Positions 38,801 to 50,800 of a stretch of DNA of 64,000 nt are shown piece by piece (position 1 is the first letter of the stretch; the number at the start of each line of letters is the position of its first letter). The DNA is from Clytia hemisphaerica (lineage: Eukaryota; Cnidaria; Hydrozoa; Leptothecata; Clytiidae). The notes under the pieces are model-generated. The model was not told the origin of the DNA and did no database searches. It worked only from the letters and a program-made list of their open reading frames with translations. The stretch covers positions 124,001 to 188,000 of the forward strand of contig CACVBU010000789.1 of NCBI GenBank assembly GCA_902728285.1, in the 5' to 3' direction. Made by a program: the position numbers and the translations under genes.

Positions 38801-40324
38801 AAAAGATGTCACCGGTCGACTGCTCACATGCATCAAACCCTGAATAACAAAACACAAATACAAACGAAATTATTGTCTGTCTTTTATTATGATGACTAAA
38901 GGTCGATAATTTTTAGACGATTTTCTTTGAAATTTTTTTGCATGGACACACACGTTGATCAGAGATTTTCGAAGAAATAAAAGAACGATTGAACTACAAA
39001 ATTGTATTAATTTGGAATCTCAATTTATTCGAATGGAATGAGCGATAAACTTGATCGAAGATAAATCTTTAAGCAACAAAAGTAAAATATGGTTACTTAT
39101 TTTTTTCGAAAGTAGTTACCTGACAGTTGTTGGAGCGAAGATCCCACAATCTGATGGTACGATCCAGTGAACCGGATATGAAGCTATCATCTACAGGTGA
39201 CATGTGAAGGGAGACAACACTGAAACAAATATTGAGAAATATTTATTTCGCTTGACAGAGCAGTCAACAAAGGCTATGGAGAAGGTCAAGAAACAACATC
39301 AATTAATTCGTAAATCTCATGTTAGACAAGACTCAATGCAATCAAATTTTATGGAGATTTGTATGCCAATACTTACGTTTTGGTATGTCCAGAGAAATAG
39401 CGCAGATATTTGTTATCGTGCAGTGACAAGTATCGAATGGTATCTAAATAGATGAAAGTGAAAAATGACAACTAAATCTGTAAATCTTAATCCCATTTCT
39501 TAATTTTTTCGTACTCGGAGTACGATACGAATACGAATCTATGCGTGTTTTATTTAGGAAGTGTTATAAACATAGATGGTATATCGTCCAAATAGCTTTT
39601 TAAAAACAAATTTTATTAATAAAATAAAACCTAAGAAATTAACGAGATCTATTACCGTCGACTTTGGTTGAGGTGTGTATAACAGTGTTTGATGCGTGAG
39701 TGAATTGAATGAGCGATACTCCATATTTCTTGCTATTTGATGTCTTCTTCTGTCTAAAAAAGGAGAGAAACACATTTATTTGAAAGAATGAATTCTATAT
39801 ACATGATATTGCTGCCAACCTGAGATTTTAGGCCAGGGATAATTGTAACAGAACTCACTCTAAAATACGGACAATCCAATGACAAAGCGATACGATCCGA
39901 TCAAAATTCCGTTTTCATTCAGTTCTTTTAAGAAAAGTATGACCGCCAATAAGAACGTTTGTTTAAAAAAAGAAAAAAATTATTTTACTACTTCTACTAG
40001 TAAGATCTTCTCATAATGATAGAAAATTCTGAAGTTTAGAAGCAGCAAATTGATAAGACAGAAAAATGAAGCAACCACTTTTAACTTGAAATTTTCATCA
40101 TTTTTACGTGACTTCATCAGCATGTCAATAATGACAATTGATGATGTTAAAATAAAATCTTACTTTCCATCAAAACAATCGTAAAGGGTGATGGAGTCAT
40201 CATCGCTACTTGTGATCAATGTTTCACCGTTGGAAGTGTAATCGATGTGGTTTATCCTGTCTGTGTTGTCACGAAAAATCTTGGCTGGTTTGAAAGCACG
40301 GATAACGTTGTCTGTGAGTCTCAT
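32841..40324 (-). CDS. WDR82: WD repeat protein WDR82 (Swd2 homologue)
   Basis: WDR82 is a nuclear WD40 protein. It recruits SET1A/B H3K4 methyltransferase to Ser5-phosphorylated RNA polymerase II and joins a PP1-PNUTS-TOX4 complex. I assemble nine exons on the minus strand: 40324-40164, 39753-39656, 39443-39377, 39219-39120, 38839-38723, 37337-37179, 36893-36818, 35326-35184 and 32879-32841. Together they give 960 nt in one frame (319 aa, versus 313 in human). Diagnostic segments are [17 protein letters not shown] at the start, [58 protein letters not shown] and [16 protein letters not shown]. The 12-codon last exon reads AFWIP-, resembling the family's AFWLPTID ending. It has a good acceptor (TTTTTATCTACAG) and lies 2.3 kb downstream, beyond a gene nested on the other strand. 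Without it, the previous exon would run past its GTAAGT donor into unrelated sequence. Confidence 0.95.
32926..33707. mobile_element. TGGACCTACC-family non-autonomous element, copy 1
   Basis: It runs from TGGACCTACCTGG to CCGGGGTATGTCCA. Internal landmarks shared with the copies at 35370-36508 and 63261-63984 include GGGCTCCGTCAC, GAGCCAATC.TGAGAAAAGC and a run of GAAC/GGAC tetramers before TTAATTTATAGGACCT. It closely matches the third copy (reverse complement), sharing its left-end sequence through GTTATGCATTTAACACAT and beyond. I found no protein and no clear target-site duplication. It lies in WDR82 intron 8. Confidence 0.75.
34034..34783 (+). CDS. Iodothyronine deiodinase-like selenoprotein 2
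   Basis: This intronless 249-residue ORF has an in-frame TGA at 34394-34396 (Sec121) and ends at TAG 34781. A hydrophobic N-terminal segment (about residues 28-50) is followed by [30 protein letters not shown] and [20 protein letters not shown]. It is a tandem relative of the gene at 31128 but lacks a roughly 45-residue linker present there. The residue two before Sec is Ile, where gene 1 and vertebrate DIO1 have Cys. It lies wholly inside WDR82 intron 8 on the opposite strand. I found no convincing SECIS in the 400 nt after the stop, so Sec insertion is less certain than for gene 1. If UGA is read as stop, the product would be a 120-residue fragment. I chose ATG 34034 as the first in-frame ATG giving the family's usual N-terminal length. 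Confidence 0.85.
35370..36508. mobile_element. TGGACCTACC-family element, copy 2, with internal duplication
   Basis: The ends TGGACCTACCTGATG and CCACCGGGGTAGGTCCA match copies 1 and 3. The interior repeats a block of about 465 bp: AAAATCAGTTTTATTGACAA near 35546 recurs as AAAATCAGTTTTATCGACAA near 36010, followed in both by AAAACGGCGATTTCCGGCAT. Several TTCCGG/CCGGAA palindromes and (GGAC/GAAC)n at 36433-36465 are present. It lies in WDR82 intron 7. Open frames here are repeat artefacts. Confidence 0.75.
37650..37971. mobile_element. TTAA-flanked MITE in WDR82 intron 5
   Basis: Perfect inverted ends AGGAAGAAATTTTGGCGG and CCGCCAAAATTTCTTCCT are each bordered by TTAA (37650-37653 and 37968-37971). 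The interior is built of repeated TTTGGCGG motifs. TTAA borders suggest a piggyBac-type target preference, although a TA-specific element cannot be excluded. It is non-coding and lies within a WDR82 intron. Confidence 0.75.
37972..38722. other. Remainder of WDR82 intron 5
   Basis: This is non-coding. A segment near 38062-38110 contains GATGAAATTTGGCACACAAG, resembling the TTGGCTGAAATTTGGCACAC motif of the tandem array at 16031-16851, so it may be another dispersed repeat. A C-run occurs at 38508-38516. Confidence 0.45.
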
Positions 40325-40897
40325 CTTTCTGTTTTTTAACTTTTTTTTATTTTGTTTTTTTTAGTTTATCTGCAGAAGAAAATAGAAAGAAAATATCAAA
40401 TATTATAAAAGAATGCTAGGAAATCATATCACACCAACTTGAAAGACACCCACTCTTAGTATAAGTATACATAGACAATGAAAATTACTGTTCTTCGAAT
40501 GTTTGTGGTAAAGTTAATTTTTGAAGCATTTGAAGCAATGAATTGAACACATTTGAATATTTTTCTATTATTGATGCCTAGCTATATAAAAATGTACAAA
40601 GTAATAAAAAATAAAAACATTTCTTTTTTGATATTTTATTTACAAAATTTTAAAAACTTAAGACTTTTAAAAATTGTAGCTAATTCATAAGAATCCTATC
40701 TGTAAATATGTCAAGTTCTAGTTAATTGGAGCTGTTGGAAAAGGACAAACAAAAATGCGAATCAACCATTCTTCAAGATATCTTTTATAATAAAAATACA
40801 GATAGATAGGAGGGGTATTTCAAAATAAAAAAAAACGAACGAATTTCTACTAGCCCATAATGGCATAGAAAATTATAGCTATTTCACTAAAAGTTTT

Positions 40898-40963
40898 ACT
40901 TGTTTTAAAGGGGAGTAATGTTACTCCCTTACTTGTTTTAAAGGGGAGTAATGTTACTCCCTT
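40898..40963. repeat. Exact 33-bp tandem duplication containing a palindrome
   Basis: Two identical 33-bp units (40898-40930 and 40931-40963) each contain GGGAGTAATGTTACTCCC, an almost perfect palindrome. The pair sits between AAAAGTTTTACTT and AAGTAAAACTTTT, so the whole block (about 40890-40983) can form a nested cruciform. Confidence 0.8.
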
Positions 40964-41565
40964 TTAGAATAAGTAAAACTTTTCCCAAATTTTAAAATTC
41001 TTCCCAGATTGCATAATATCCTTGAGAAATATAAATATAATAAAAAGTGCACAAGAAAATGCAATAATAGGTGTTTAAAAGTTATTTTTCTGACAGGGTT
41101 TACCTTTAAAATAAAACCATTCCTCACAAGTTTAAAGAATAGATTTTTCCCATGGCTTATATAATATGGGTATATGAAAAGTTTTGTACGTAACCACAAA
41201 TATTTGAAACATATATTCCTAACATTAATAAGGGAAGAATTAATCTTTTATAGGATTTGATTGAAATTTCAAATTTATTTTTCAAAAATCTAGGGATTAG
41301 GGGACTCCTGATACCAAATATTCAGGTAAGTTTGCCGAATCCAAAATTGACTCAAAGTAGTGGGTGAGACTCAATATCTCAAATACTGCATTTCAAAGAA
41401 TTCTTCTCTTATTAAAAGTTTCATGAAATCTTTATTCTTGAAGTTCACAAAATATTACTATGGTGGACGCATAGTTCCTTTAAGGAAGGGAGCAATTCTA
41501 AAATCACAGACATTATATGTTTTTTAAGGGAAGTTGGTGATTATAGAAAATTACTTATTATTTAT

Positions 41566-41895
41566 CAGGGCCCGCGTCACGATTTTGAAAGTGAGGAGGC
41601 AAACAAAAATATAGTGACTAAGGAGGCGCAACCCGTGGTTTGCACCTGGTTTGCACCGACGGGCCGGAAAATTTTCGATTTTGACCTGGCTTGTTTGGCT
41701 AAAACAGCTTCCTTTTTGTTCTGATTTTCCGAAAGATAATACAAACCATGTCCCCTTTTAGAAAGGTTCTGACGTTTTTATTGGCACGCGCACAGAAAAG
41801 AAAAAAATAATTAGGTGAAGAGAATTTTTTTTTTTGCTTTGCAAAAAAGTGGAGGGGCCATTGCTCCCCGGCCTGCCCCTGTGGCACGGGCCCTG
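41566..41895. mobile_element. CAGGGCCCG-ended MITE
   Basis: It starts CAGGGCCCGCGTCAC and ends GTGGCACGGGCCCTG, imperfect terminal inverted repeats of hAT-like form. The immediate flanks (TTATTTAT and TTTAAAAA) do not match, so the target-site duplication has decayed or the ends are misplaced. It is non-coding. Confidence 0.55.
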
Positions 41896-43085
41896 TTTAA
41901 AAAAAATGTTTAATAAGAAAATTGGAAAATTTGAAATGAAAAAATGTGGCTGGGTCTGGCTGGATATAGACAAAAATTGGACCAGACTACTAAAGTGGTG
42001 TATTTGAAATTGACTTCATCAAAACTATTTTGAAACGAAAAATATTCTTCTAGAAACGTTTGTCAATTTAAATTCTGAAAATATCAAGTTAAACAGAGTC
42101 AAAAGGCATAACCAGTACTTAAGTGCTATTAGAATAGTTTTAGAAAAGGATGTTCCCTAAAAGGCCAAGACATTGAATGGTTTTTATGTCAAAATTCTTA
42201 AAATTGATCATACATGGAATGCACTGATACGAAATAAAGTACATAATTTCACGTACTTTATTCCCCCATGAAAAAATAATTTAAAATCATTATTATGTCT
42301 GAGATTTTAGTAGAGCCCTCAGATCCTTATAAATAAAATATGAATTGAATTGTTGTTAATGTCAGAATTTTATATATAATAAGTGTGACAAACAGAAAAG
42401 TCTGTGTAGTGTATCTCAAAGAAAAGTTTATAGGGCATACTTGTGCTCAACAGATTTAATAAAAACTTGGACAACATTTTAGACATGTTGCAACAAAGTC
42501 ATTTTTGAAAATAGAAAGGACAACATTTTAAAGAAAGTTACAATAAAAGCTGGGTGATTTTGATATAGTAAACACTGCAACTGTTTCAAAAATCTAAGAA
42601 ACCTACAACCAATTTTTTAAACCTGAAATTTACACAATCATACTTTAATTAGCTTCACCTATTAGAAAGGAAAGAACAAATACAAACTGTTTCAAACATT
42701 TTTTCGAAACCACTCAAAAATAGTTGGAAATAGCTTCTAATTTTCTCAAAATTAGGAAAATCGCAATAATGTGGGTTACTTAACGTCGTAAACTGTTAAG
42801 GACTAATATTTAGAAAGGTGGGTTATAATGTGCTTAGAATGTTGTCCTATTTAAATTTATTTACTTCAGAGGAAGCTAAAAAGACCAACTAAACTTGAGT
42901 TTCTCTTGTGAACACAAGGGTATAATTTTATGCCGATAAATTTTGTTTTGAATTGAACAAAAAACTAAACTGGAAAACAGTTTTTGTTTGAAATTGACCA
43001 AAGATCATTTCTATTTAAATCAAATATTTTGATATGGTTATAATTAAAACTTTAAAAAATAATAAAAATAGAATAACACTAAACA

Positions 43086-43508
43086 TTAACTGTCTATAAA
43101 TCTCAGACAGTCATTTATAATTTTCCAAGTGTTATTCACACTCATCAATAATAGTGTCTGTGTAAAATATTGGTAATCCCTTTCATTTTCGAATTTCACT
43201 TGTCCATCAAAAGTCACTAAAATTGCTGTCTGTCCTTGAGTTGCAATCTTATTTATCGGCTGACTATCCATTGAAAATATTTGGTGTTCTGTTGCAGGGA
43301 GATTTATGAAGAATTCATTGATGGCCTGTGTTCCATTAACAGCATTTCCATTCCAAACAACTGTTGATCTGTCATTGTACAACTGAATCAATCTGTGCCG
43401 CTGAGTATCGTAAAGTTTATAATAGATTTGGCTGAACTCATCAGCTGCACTGATAGCTTGTTCTGTTAAACTTTTGAAGTCTGACAAAAGACCTGCAGCA
43501 GTTGCCAT
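43086..43508 (-). CDS. NXT1: NTF2-related export protein (p15/NXT)
   Basis: This 140-residue, NTF2-fold protein forms a heterodimer with the mRNA export receptor NXF1/TAP, acting at the nuclear pore. It has the same length as human NXT1. Recognisable family features are an acidic-aromatic helix near the start (AADEFSQIYYKLYD), then RLIQLYNDRSTVVWNGN, a GTQAINEFFINLPATEHQI segment and the C-terminal TLLLMSVNNTWKIINDCLRF. The coding region is a single exon from ATG 43508 to TAA 43086. An untranslated first exon may lie upstream, but none was identified. NXT1 and NXT2 arose within vertebrates, so the symbol is used loosely. Confidence 0.94.
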   Translation of the reverse strand: MATAAGLLSDFKSLTEQAISAADEFSQIYYKLYDTQRHRLIQLYNDRSTVVWNGNAVNGTQAINEFFINLPATEHQIFSMDSQPINKIATQGQTAILVTFDGQVKFENERDYQYFTQTLLLMSVNNTWKIINDCLRFIDS

Positions 43509-44468
43509 TTCTACTATCTATATCTTAATAAAACAAAACAACATAAATTGCATCAGTCTTCAAAAATCTTTCACCGAAAGTAGAGTTGGCATGATGCACC
43601 ATAGAATGGCAAATGTTTGGTCTTGAGTTGATGAAAGTGTAATAGAGAAATACATAAAAAATTACATTTTGCCACAGACTGAACGTTAGAGCCATTTTTT
43701 AAAAAAATCTTCAGAGTAAAGAAGGTGTGATACCTCACCCTCTTAGATTTTGATGAAATTTGGACCAAATGATCTATCGCACCATAAAATAAGACGCTGA
43801 AAATTTCACCTTGATATCTCAAGTAGTTTTGAAGATACGTCATCTCAAAGATGGGCTACTAAGCGGAAATTGACCCCTAAAAATCACTCTGGTGGGGAGC
43901 AGATTTTCAAAGCCAATGAATTTTTATTTTAGTACATTAGAAAGCTGATTGTGTATTTCAAGAACTTTTTGTAGGGAATCAGAAAAAAAACAAATTGAGT
44001 CTCCAAAATTTTCCCCGAAAATCTCTAGCACCTCCTGTAGAGGTCTTTTGATGACTCAGTAATTTGCCTATAAATCATTCAGGTGTTTAAAAATTAGGAG
44101 GAAGGGCCTTTCAAAACTAACCAAAATCCATAGTGTCTTCCTGTATTGGGCTTCCCCCTACTAAAAATCCAAATTTTTGGTCCCCCCCCTCTTTTTTGCT
44201 TTTCCCAAGTTATTTGACGATTTTGCGGTTCCCCCATATGATTAACATAAAGATGCCTTTAATCAAGTTTAAAGTTTTGGAAAACTTGTAAATATGAAAA
44301 TGCTTGAAAATGAAGTTTTATTGAAAAATTGGTTTGGTTCAAGTAAGCTGATTCTATTGTTTTAACAGGTCTTCTACGAGATTACCTTGAGATCAGTAAG
44401 ACTTGAAACTGAAATGAAGTTTTATTGAAAGTAAGGTTTGTTGATTTTATTGCTTAAGACCTCTTCTA

Positions 44469-45398
44469 CAGGGCTGGAAATAAATATTTTTAGTCAACCA
44501 GACATCATGTCCCACTGAAATGAAATCCTGGCAGTCAAACTCAAAATCCTGTCGATCGTTCAGTGTACATATATTTTCTAAAATTATACAGTCTTGAAAG
44601 TTATGGAGAAAGCAAGTAGATAAAAGTGACCTTGTGACAACTCTTTGCTGTAACAGAGAAGTTGATTCAATAAAAGTGATCTTATAGAAACATTCTTGAA
44701 AGTTAAAAAGAAAGTGAGTCAATAAGAGTGATCTTAGAAACACCCTTAAAAGTTACGAAGTAAGCAAGTCAATAAAAGTGATCTTAGAAACACCCTTTGA
44801 AAGTTACGAAAAAAGTGAGTTGATAAAAGTTAACTTGAAAACACTCTTGAAATTGCAAAGAAAGCAATTTGATAAAAGCAATCTTAGAAACACCTTTGAA
44901 AGTTACAAAGAAAGCAAGTTGATAAAAGTTAACTTAGAAACACTCTTGAAAGTTATGAAAAAAGCAAGTCAATAAAAAAGTGATCTTAGAAACACTTGTT
45001 AAAGTTACGAAGAAAGAGAGTTGATAAAAGTTAACTTAGAAACACTTGTGAAAGTTAAGAAAGCTAATCGATAAAAGTGATCTTAGAAACCCTCTTTAAA
45101 GTTACAGAGAAAACCAGTCAATAAAAAGTGATCTAAGAAACAACCGTTAATAAAATGACAAAGAAAGCAGTCAATTAAAGTAAACCTTAGAAACACTCTT
45201 GAAAGCTACAAAGGAAGTGAGCATTAAAAGAATAAGCTAAGTAAGAGACAGGGGTTTAAGAGATTTATTTTCAATTCGAGTTAATGGATTATTCCTCTTT
45301 TCATTTGGACATAATGACCGATACAAATGGTTTTCAGTTGGTCAAAAGGCTTTTTCAGTCTGACATTGACTGATGACTGACGCTTATTTGCAGCCCTG
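44469..45398. mobile_element. hAT-like element carrying a ~50-bp minisatellite
   Basis: It runs from CAGGGCTGGAAATAA to TTATTTGCAGCCCTG, imperfect inverted ends of hAT type. CTTCTA adjoins both ends (44463-44468 and 45400-45405), a partial target-site duplication. Inside, from about 44585 to 45225, a unit of about 50 bp recurs 11-12 times, marked by AAAGTTACGAAGAAAGCAAG, AATAAAAGTGATCTTAGAAAC and similar blocks. ORFs in it are repeat artefacts. Confidence 0.7.
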
Positions 45399-46472
45399 AC
45401 TTCTACAAGATTGACTTGAGATCAGCAAAGTTTCCACAGTCAAAATTTCCAAAATTCATGGTTTCCTGCAGCCCCATCTTTATTTTCTCCCATCAAATTC
45501 TTCATTTCCCCCCATACCCCCCAAAATGCTATGCTGGAATTAGTGTACAGTAGGACGAATATATTCGGCGTATTCAGCGTGAGGCAGTAATTACTTTTGG
45601 TGTATAAGCAGATATAAAGTAAGATATTGGCGTAAGTCAAAGCTTTTTAAGACGAAAGGAGCACTGCCATTCTGAAGCCTGATTTCATTACGCTAGGTTT
45701 AAACGCACACTCTCCCTTATAACAATGCAGAGTGTAGAGTGTAAATAGAATATAAAGTGCTTTTAATTCATTAATCCCTTATCCCATTATTCCTAAAATA
45801 TGGCTCATCGTCATGATTCAGTTAACTTTATACATTTCTTTCTTAGAAATACCAGCAATTCAAGCTCTTTTTCTACAAATTTTGGGCAACTTTTAGACAT
45901 GAGAAGATGAAAATCTCAGGGTATTCGGGGGCTTTGTCCCCTGAACCCCCACCAGGACTCAGCCCTGGACCCATTTAGGAGGCTTAAATAGCGCCACCAA
46001 AAACCTCCCTTGCATGCAATTTCACAAGCCGAACCTCTTTTGGTGTGCACCTCACTTTAATCAAATAATAATTTGGCAGGAACTTTGCTGCATCGTTTTC
46101 ACACTGGCAAAAATTGGGCAACATCAGAATCCCCCACCTTATATATAAAGGGGGAGGAGGACACTATGAGATCTTGATGAGCAAGTGAGTCGTGTCGACT
46201 CCTCACATTAAAATCATCAATTACATCCTCAAATTCAGATGACGAAACCCATCTAGGTAAACCAGACAGTAGATAAATTATAGACAAAAATACCTTTTCT
46301 TATTTTCAAATTACAAATAAAATAATCTTACTTTCAAAACTTCACATTACTGTACAGCTGCAATCCGTTATAAATGGGCAGAAAATGGGTTTACAATGGG
46401 TAAAAAGGAAAGTGACAAATATAAAATATGTGTGATTGCATTGGGCAAATGAATGGAATTACTAACAAACAA

Positions 46473-47863
46473 CCGTCAACTGCTCTAACTTGGGACTATC
46501 TAACAAAACATGGGACGGCAATTCGGCCACCATTTCACCGAACTTCCAAAGTCATTTGATTTGAGTTAATGAACGGCATATTAAAAATACACGATTTCTC
46601 TTTCGCATCGAGTAGGCTTTTAAATTGAAATATGAAAAAAAATCTGTAGTGCAAAACAGCGAATATCTGGAACGAAGAAGACCAAATTAGTGGCAAAACG
46701 ATGGAGCGTTTGCGCAGCAAGTTACACACTCGTCATTTGTTAATCCCATCAGGCGATAGGCGGCGGGCGTTCTCTAATTCTCCAATCATTTTGAATGAAA
46801 ACAAAAAAGTTAAAAAGGGCATGCTATCAGTGAAAATTATTGTGACATGTTATGACAGAAAAAGTATGATTGATAAACTTGGTGGAGTTAGGGGTCACTC
46901 ACATATCGATTCTTCTCACAATAACCAACGTCAAATTGACGCTGATTTGAAAACCCCCCACCACCACCTCTTAACGTCAAAGACATAAACATCGTCATCG
47001 GGCCGATTGTCTTAGTTAAAATTGTTCTATAAAATAGCAAAGCGAACGAATACTTAGGTATATATATAAAAGGAGGAAAAAAAATATGGAAATAACATTT
47101 CGATTGTCGAATGCAATCGAATATTACCGCAATTTTCAGATTTGATTGATATTCGATTGATATTTGATTGCGTTTGATTGAGATTCGAATGCGTTCGATT
47201 GCACGGTGCTGGCAGTTGCGTCATGGTTCCCGTTCTTTTGCTTCGCTAACATTAAATCGCTTCTTTTTTTTGCACAGGAAAACATGTGGTTTTGAACCGT
47301 GACCTAAGGATTTGGCCTGAAGCGAGTAAGGGCGGGATAAGAAAGCGAGTGTTATCATGAGGGTGGAAGGACAAATTGCCGAATTAGGTCACGTGACGAA
47401 TCATATTCTTTCTATACAGCTGAGAAAGTCAAACACTCTTCTTTGATTTACGATGGAAAATCGGCCTTCTTTAGAGCATAGAGCATCAAATGCAGTCGGA
47501 AGACGATTAAACAGCAATCGAACCAATCGAAAATTACCCAGAATTTTGACGTTCGATTGAGATTTGATTGCATTCAACAATCGAATTTCAATCGGTTGAT
47601 TGCGTTTGATTTGGTTCGACTGGTTCGATCGTCGGTTCCGTTCGATTGAGATCGTCTGGACATTTTTGTCACAGAATAAATGTATTAAAATTCGATATTT
47701 CTGGTGAAATTTCTTAGCGTCACAGACTCTAACCCCCCACCCCTTCGCATCAATTTGACATTAGTCGTGGGAAGAATCGATATGTGAGTGACCCCAAAAA
47801 CCAGATATCAACAGTCCCATGTTTCGACCAATCGTCCCAAGTTAGAGCAGTTGATGGTTGACG
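46473..47863. repeat. Large fold-back repeat
   Basis: GGGGTCACTCACATATCGAT (from 46891) is matched on the opposite strand at 47772-47795. CAACTGCTCTAACTTGGGAC (46477-46496) is matched at 47833-47852. The two arm segments are adjacent on the right but about 370 bp apart on the left, so the left arm carries an extra insertion. Related copies of the outer segment occur near 60022-60111 (inverted, about 90% alike by eye over 90 bp) and 60420-60490. The element type is unknown. Confidence 0.55.
47101..47660. repeat. Degenerate CCAGACG-type palindromic sequence
   Basis: Two clusters rich in TCGATTG/CAATCGA (47101-47205 and 47500-47660) resemble the intact element at 55596-55791, and the right end GATCGTCTGG is the same terminus. 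ACATTT precedes 47101 and follows 47660, which may be a 6-bp duplication or chance. Between the clusters, 47250-47420 is a dispersed repeat, with an inverted relative at about 61340-61510. Confidence 0.45.
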
Positions 47864-50800
47864 GAATTGAATACACCTTTCCCGTAATTCAAACTTCTGA
47901 GAAATGGCCAGGGAAAATGTGAGCTCTGACACCGTTGCGTTATAAAATTGTTTGGGAGGCAAACGAACGCGTTTTTGCCTGTGAGCGAGGAGAGGTTAGG
48001 GAAAGTGGGATTTCAGCTTCTAACTTTTGATAGCAATCTTTGTTTGGCAAAAAAATATAATATCATGAATAGAAAGAACATACTAAAACTTGAGGGGATT
48101 TTATTTGATCGACAGAACTTTTATAAGAAAAGCACAAAAAACCAACTTTCCCTCCTAAGGACGGAAACGTAGGCAAAAATGGATTTGTTTACCTCCAGAG
48201 TCCAAAGGGTGGAGAGCATCAAAATAATGCGCACGCATCTGTTTTGCGAATTACGGGAAGAGTGTGTTGGACAAATAAAATTTTATCTTTGGGTGCATGT
48301 CACTACTGTAGTTCGACACTTTCTAGTCGGACAGTAAAATAGTCCCAATCTATAAAACAAATTTACGATTTAAAAGTCTTTTTTTTCGACGTCACTTTTG
48401 TCTGAAAATGAAAGATTTTAGCGGAGTGTTGAATGTTGAATAAAGGTTTTTCACTGAGATAATATTATAATAAAAGTTCATTTTGGCGGCATTTTGACAT
48501 AATTAGAAATAAAGGACCAATCAAATTTGCGTAAAGATATTTTATAGCAAAAAGAATGTACCGCCTTTAAGGGTCCCTTTTTGCAGTTAGTCGCACTAGC
48601 GTCCCGCCAAAATGTGTATCAAAGATTAATGCTGCGAAAGCGCTATATCGTTTACTTGACTCTGAAGCAAAAAAATGCACCGCAAAACATCTAAAGGGAT
48701 TCATGAAAAAATAACCCGGCGCTTTTTAATGAAATTATAATTTTCAAAAACTTTGAGAAATTGCCTAAAATTTGAGCCATAGTTGAAAAAATTTGAGCCA
48801 AGCCAACCATGAAAACTAATTTGAAGATCAACTTCCCAAGAAAAAGATCTACGGGGGAGGCGGAACCCACCTAGATCCGCGCACCGCCGGATAGGATATC
48901 TCCCGGAAATTTTGCCGGACCTCAAACAATGACCCATTTACATGTGCGGAATCGTTTTTACTTTAACGTATAAACAAGGCCTTAAAAATCGAAGCGCTGT
49001 CTTGGGAATTGAAATGACAAATTTTGGTTGGTTGATTTTGGCTGCTGCACATTTTATTTTGTTTCTAAATTTCAAGTTTTATTTAATATGGTCTTGCGAA
49101 CTTGATTCAGGTAACTCTCATCCTTATTGTTGAAATGTATCCTGTAGATGACTGATGTTGTTTTTCCTGAAAGCTTAATTTCCTAGTGTGACTAAACTGT
49201 TTTGCATGTTCAGAATTAGGCGGATCTTTAGAAATTGTTTGGTTCCCGTCATTTCGACTTTACAAAGTGGGTCGGTCGGTCGGTCGGTCGAAAATATTTT
49301 TTTGTGCATACATACCATCTTTGTTCATTGTAGGTACCTGCATTGTGAGCCCCATAATCATCATGCAACATCTTGTTTTTTAGAAAGTGATGCTTCGCGA
49401 GCGTTGTCTGCTTCCACGAAGGTCGGGTTAAAAAATCGGGAAATCATGGATAAACTGGTTTTTGGTTCACTTTCCGCTGGCACGCCGCGCTCGCTATTTC
49501 GATTTGAAAACTTGTAAACACTGAGCGCGCAGAGGTTGACAATTAGGAATCCAGAAGTGGCAAAAGGGGTCAACTCACCACATATCAATTCTTTTCACCA
49601 GAAAATATAGATTTTTGAGACATTTATTCCATACAAATGTTACTTTCCATATTTCTTTTCCTCCTTTTATCAACTAAGATCTGCTAAAGTCGCATACCTA
49701 AAGTATCACTTCGCTATTTTTTAGAATAATTTTAACCAAAACAAACGACCCGATGTTTAAATCTCGTGTTCCCACTGCTGTTCCCCTCAGGCAAAATGGC
49801 TGCCGAGCGAGCACTGACTAAAACAAAAAATCAGAAGTTTTCATTTGCCTACTACAGCAGAATAAGACAGAGAAATGCAGTAAAATAAAAAGTAAACAAA
49901 CCTTGAACCTTTTGTTTGTCAAAATAAAAAAAATATTCTAGCTGCAGTAATGTTTACATTCAGAAATAAATCCATTTTCCACCAGACCTACAACAAGGTT
50001 TCAAACCACGCTGCGGCATTACTGGCAATGAATTCTGACTTAATAAAATGTTGGTCCAGTTCCCCGGAAAGGGTATGATTACACTTCCAAATGACTTTTT
50101 TTTACAATAACATTTGTCTTCTCACAAATCCAAAAATATAGGTTATAAAACCAACACGGGGGTCAACATTCTTTACAACAAACCGTCAGATCAAACTTTA
50201 TAAAGATCAACCATGTAAATGTCACTTGTTTTCCTGATATTATTTGGATGATATTAAAACCTTTCTGTATATATTTGTTTCTTCAAAACCATTTCCCTTT
50301 CCCGCAGCAGGCTTTAAATTTCATGTTGACCCCCGGTTTTTTTTGCGCGGTAATCTAGAAAGGCCTTTAGTGCGGTATAAACAAATGTGGTCATACGTCA
50401 TATGATATTTTCGCGCGTTTTAATTCGGCAAAGTTTAGTAAACTCGACCACGTATCAATATTTTGATTTTTCAAGCGGGGATTTCTGTAGAATGATAAAA
50501 TATGGCTTGGCTGGAATGGACACCATAACAGCAGTGTTCCTTTTGTTTAGACGGTCCGCGTGGCCCTTGAATTTTGCAGACGGTCGGTCTTTTTTCTTTG
50601 AAATGCCACTATTCTTTTGATTATGATTACGGAGATAATTAATGCGCGCAACTTTCGGAAAAAAGTTTAGAAATTATCTCCGTTATTTTTTAAATGTAAA
50701 CTGAGCGAAGCCGTAGCGAGATTAAAGATGGCTGACGAAACAACGATGAAAGTGAAGGAGAAAATTTAGAGTTTCATCGATTTTTGACAATTTTTTAACT

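Larger units (their letters stand above)
40325..43085. other. Intergenic region between NXT and WDR82 (both minus)
   Basis: The region holds the WDR82 promoter side and the NXT 3' end. No coding signal is seen. It includes the perfect 33-bp tandem duplication at 40898-40963 and an inverted-repeat element at 41566-41895. TTTATT near 42857 could be an NXT poly(A) signal on the minus strand. Confidence 0.5.

Noticed and set aside
44447..44975. ORFs of 65-98 codons within the 44.4-45.0 kb array
   Set aside because: Products of the ~50-bp minisatellite and adjacent transposon end.
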